From: Sulfurovum sp.
Lineage (GTDB): Bacteria > Campylobacterota > Campylobacteria > Campylobacterales > Sulfurovaceae
Direction of reading: 5' to 3'
Assembly (NCBI GenBank): GCA_030634925.1
Contig: DAOVZV010000105.1
Location: 1-5,429, forward strand
Length of the DNA stretch: 5,429 nucleotides
Below, piece by piece: positions 4,236 to 5,429 of the stretch (within the stretch, counting starts at the first letter, position 1; every line of letters begins with the position of its first letter). The notes under the pieces were generated by a model. That model did no database searches and was not told where the DNA came from. It saw only the letters and a list, made by a program, of their open reading frames with translations. The position numbers were made by a program, and so were the translations under genes.

Positions 4236-5429
4236 ATGACATATCAATACAGTACTTTTTATCAGTTTATAAAAGCACAAGCACAAAATAGAGGGAACAA
4301 AGTAGCATTATATATAGATGATGAGAAGATTAAATACAAAGATATACTAGATAAAGCAGATACTTTGGCAGGTTTCTTGGCAGACAAGGGAGTCAAAGAG
4401 GGTGACAAAGTAGCGATGTTTGTACGCAATAGTGCAGAGTTCATATATAGTATATTTGCTATATCCAAACTAGGTGCTATTGTCATACCTATCAATACAT
4501 TCCTCAAAGAAGAGGAGCTAGATTATATACTAGAAGATAGTGGAGCGTCTGTACTTATCGCATCACAAGTATATGACAAGGTCATCAACTCTAGTAGGGC
4601 TAGTAGTATATGTGAGTTCATAATATGGGAAGGTGACGAGATAGTCGAAGGTGCTAATCATCATCTATTATCAAAGGCATTTGTATCAGACAAGTCTATA
4701 TCTCCATCGAGCAGAGGACTAGAAGATACAGCAGTCATCATCTACACATCAGGAACTACTGGCAAACCAAAAGGTGCAATGCTAAGTAACAAAAATGTCC
4801 TATCAAATACAGAAGCAGGAAAACGAGTCATAAATGTCACTCCCAAAGACAAGACTATTGTATTTTTGCCTATGTTCCACTCTTTTACATTTTCTATAGC
4901 TGTACTTATGCCTCTATATGTAGGTGCAAGTATTGTTATCATCAAATCATTACAACCGTTTTCCAATGTATTCAAACAGACTCTGCTCAAAAGAGTGACG
5001 ATATTTATAGGGATACCTAGCGTATATAATGCCATATCCAAAGCCAAACTACCATGGTATTTCTTGTGGTTCAATAGTATTAGAGCGTTTGTATCAGGTG
5101 CAGCAGCGTTACAGCCCAAAACATTAGACGCTATGGCAAAGAGATTTAAAAGAGCCAAACTGCTAGAGGGATATGGACTTAGTGAATCTAGTCCTGCTGT
5201 ATGTATGAATAGACTTAATCGCCAAAAAGCAGGTTCTGTAGGTACAGCACTATATGGATACGAGATGAAAGTAGTAGATAGTGACCTCAATGAAGTCCCT
5301 AGAGGAGAGGTAGGAGACATCATCGTATATGGTGACAATGTAATGCAAGGTTACCTAAACCGTCCAGAAGCCACAGATGAGACTATCATCAATGGTTGGC
5401 TACTAACTGGTGATATGGGATATATGGAT
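4236..5429 (+). CDS. Acyl-CoA (or acyl-ACP) synthetase, adenylate-forming, C-terminus outside window
   Basis: The frame is open from the ATG at 4236 to the right edge (398 codons, no stop). It is a class I adenylate-forming (ANL) enzyme: it activates a carboxylic acid with ATP to an acyl-AMP and passes it to a thiol. Motifs in order are the P-loop YTSGTTGKPKG (170-180), LPMFHSFTFS (211-220), GIPSVYNA (259-266), VSGAAALQP (286-294), EGYGLSESSP (311-320) and TGDMGYMD (391-398) with the ATP-ribose-binding Asp393. The long-chain FadD-like subgroup is favoured by LPMFHSF and the GAAAL motif. The hinge and the C-terminal domain with the catalytic lysine, about 100-130 residues, are not visible, so substrate and acceptor (CoA or ACP) cannot be decided. 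It follows nagA by 3 nt. No gene symbol is given because fadD, aasS-like and specialised ligases cannot be separated here. Confidence 0.93.
   Translation, partial: MTYQYSTFYQFIKAQAQNRGNKVALYIDDEKIKYKDILDKADTLAGFLADKGVKEGDKVAMFVRNSAEFIYSIFAISKLGAIVIPINTFLKEEELDYILEDSGASVLIASQVYDKVINSSRASSICEFIIWEGDEIVEGANHHLLSKAFVSDKSISPSSRGLEDTAVIIYTSGTTGKPKGAMLSNKNVLSNTEAGKRVINVTPKDKTIVFLPMFHSFTFSIAVLMPLYVGASIVIIKSLQPFSNVFKQTLLKRVTIFIGIPSVYNAISKAKLPWYFLWFNSIRAFVSGAAALQPKTLDAMAKRFKRAKLLEGYGLSESSPAVCMNRLNRQKAGSVGTALYGYEMKVVDSDLNEVPRGEVGDIIVYGDNVMQGYLNRPEATDETIINGWLLTGDMGYMD

Noticed and set aside
4742..5338. 198-residue minus-strand open frame
   Set aside because: It is antisense to the clearly recognisable acyl-CoA synthetase, with no family motif and no ribosome-binding site that I could see. 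It is a shadow of codon bias.
1..5429. CRISPR array, insertion sequence, prophage or tRNA-borne attachment site
   Set aside because: No regularly spaced repeats, transposase or integrase motifs, or direct repeat of the tRNA 3' end were seen on either strand.

Overview
The window is AT-rich, dense bacterial DNA with tight operon spacing, many ATA (Ile), AGA (Arg) and CTA (Leu) codons, and gene types that together suggest a Campylobacterota (Epsilonproteobacteria) genome, perhaps a Sulfurimonas- or Sulfurovum-like genus. That placement is an inference from gene style and composition, not from a marker gene. I see no phage, transposon, CRISPR or toxin-antitoxin signature. The region reads as ordinary chromosomal backbone.

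Left part (1-591, minus strand): a small AT-rich lipoprotein gene (525 to 52) is followed after 12 nt by the first 13 codons of an endonuclease IV gene (nfo), which runs off the left edge. The lipoprotein promoter is divergent from, and interleaved with, the promoter of tRNA-Glu(TTC) at 612-686.

Centre left (711-2408, plus strand): a near-consensus promoter (TTTACA, 17-nt spacer, TATAAT) starts a two-gene unit. The first gene encodes a small, very basic exported protein with a SPOR-like pattern (762-1043). The second is gdhA, a 450-residue hexameric-type glutamate dehydrogenase (1056-2408) with all catalytic residues. gdhA meets the next gene tail to tail. The junction has a perfect 22-nt palindrome overlapping the gdhA stop, and a second 8-bp inverted repeat just beyond it.

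Centre right (2420-3083): a minus-strand gene for a histidine-rich secreted protein, probably a small outer-membrane beta-barrel, is divergent from nagA. Their 145-bp intergenic region holds three exact copies of a 9-mer, a dyad and a likely nagA promoter, so it is the best candidate regulatory region here.

Right part (3084-5429, plus strand): nagA (GlcNAc-6-phosphate deacetylase, 382 aa, with an intact HxH metal motif) is followed after 3 nt by an acyl-CoA/acyl-ACP synthetase-type adenylate-forming enzyme that is cut by the right edge after 398 codons. The pair is almost certainly co-transcribed. It links amino-sugar deacetylation (probably cell-wall recycling) with fatty-acid activation, a pairing whose logic the window does not reveal. 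I did not find a convincing new multi-gene system. The points most worth checking are the nagA/OMP intergenic repeats, the His-rich barrel and the nagA-acyl ligase pairing.
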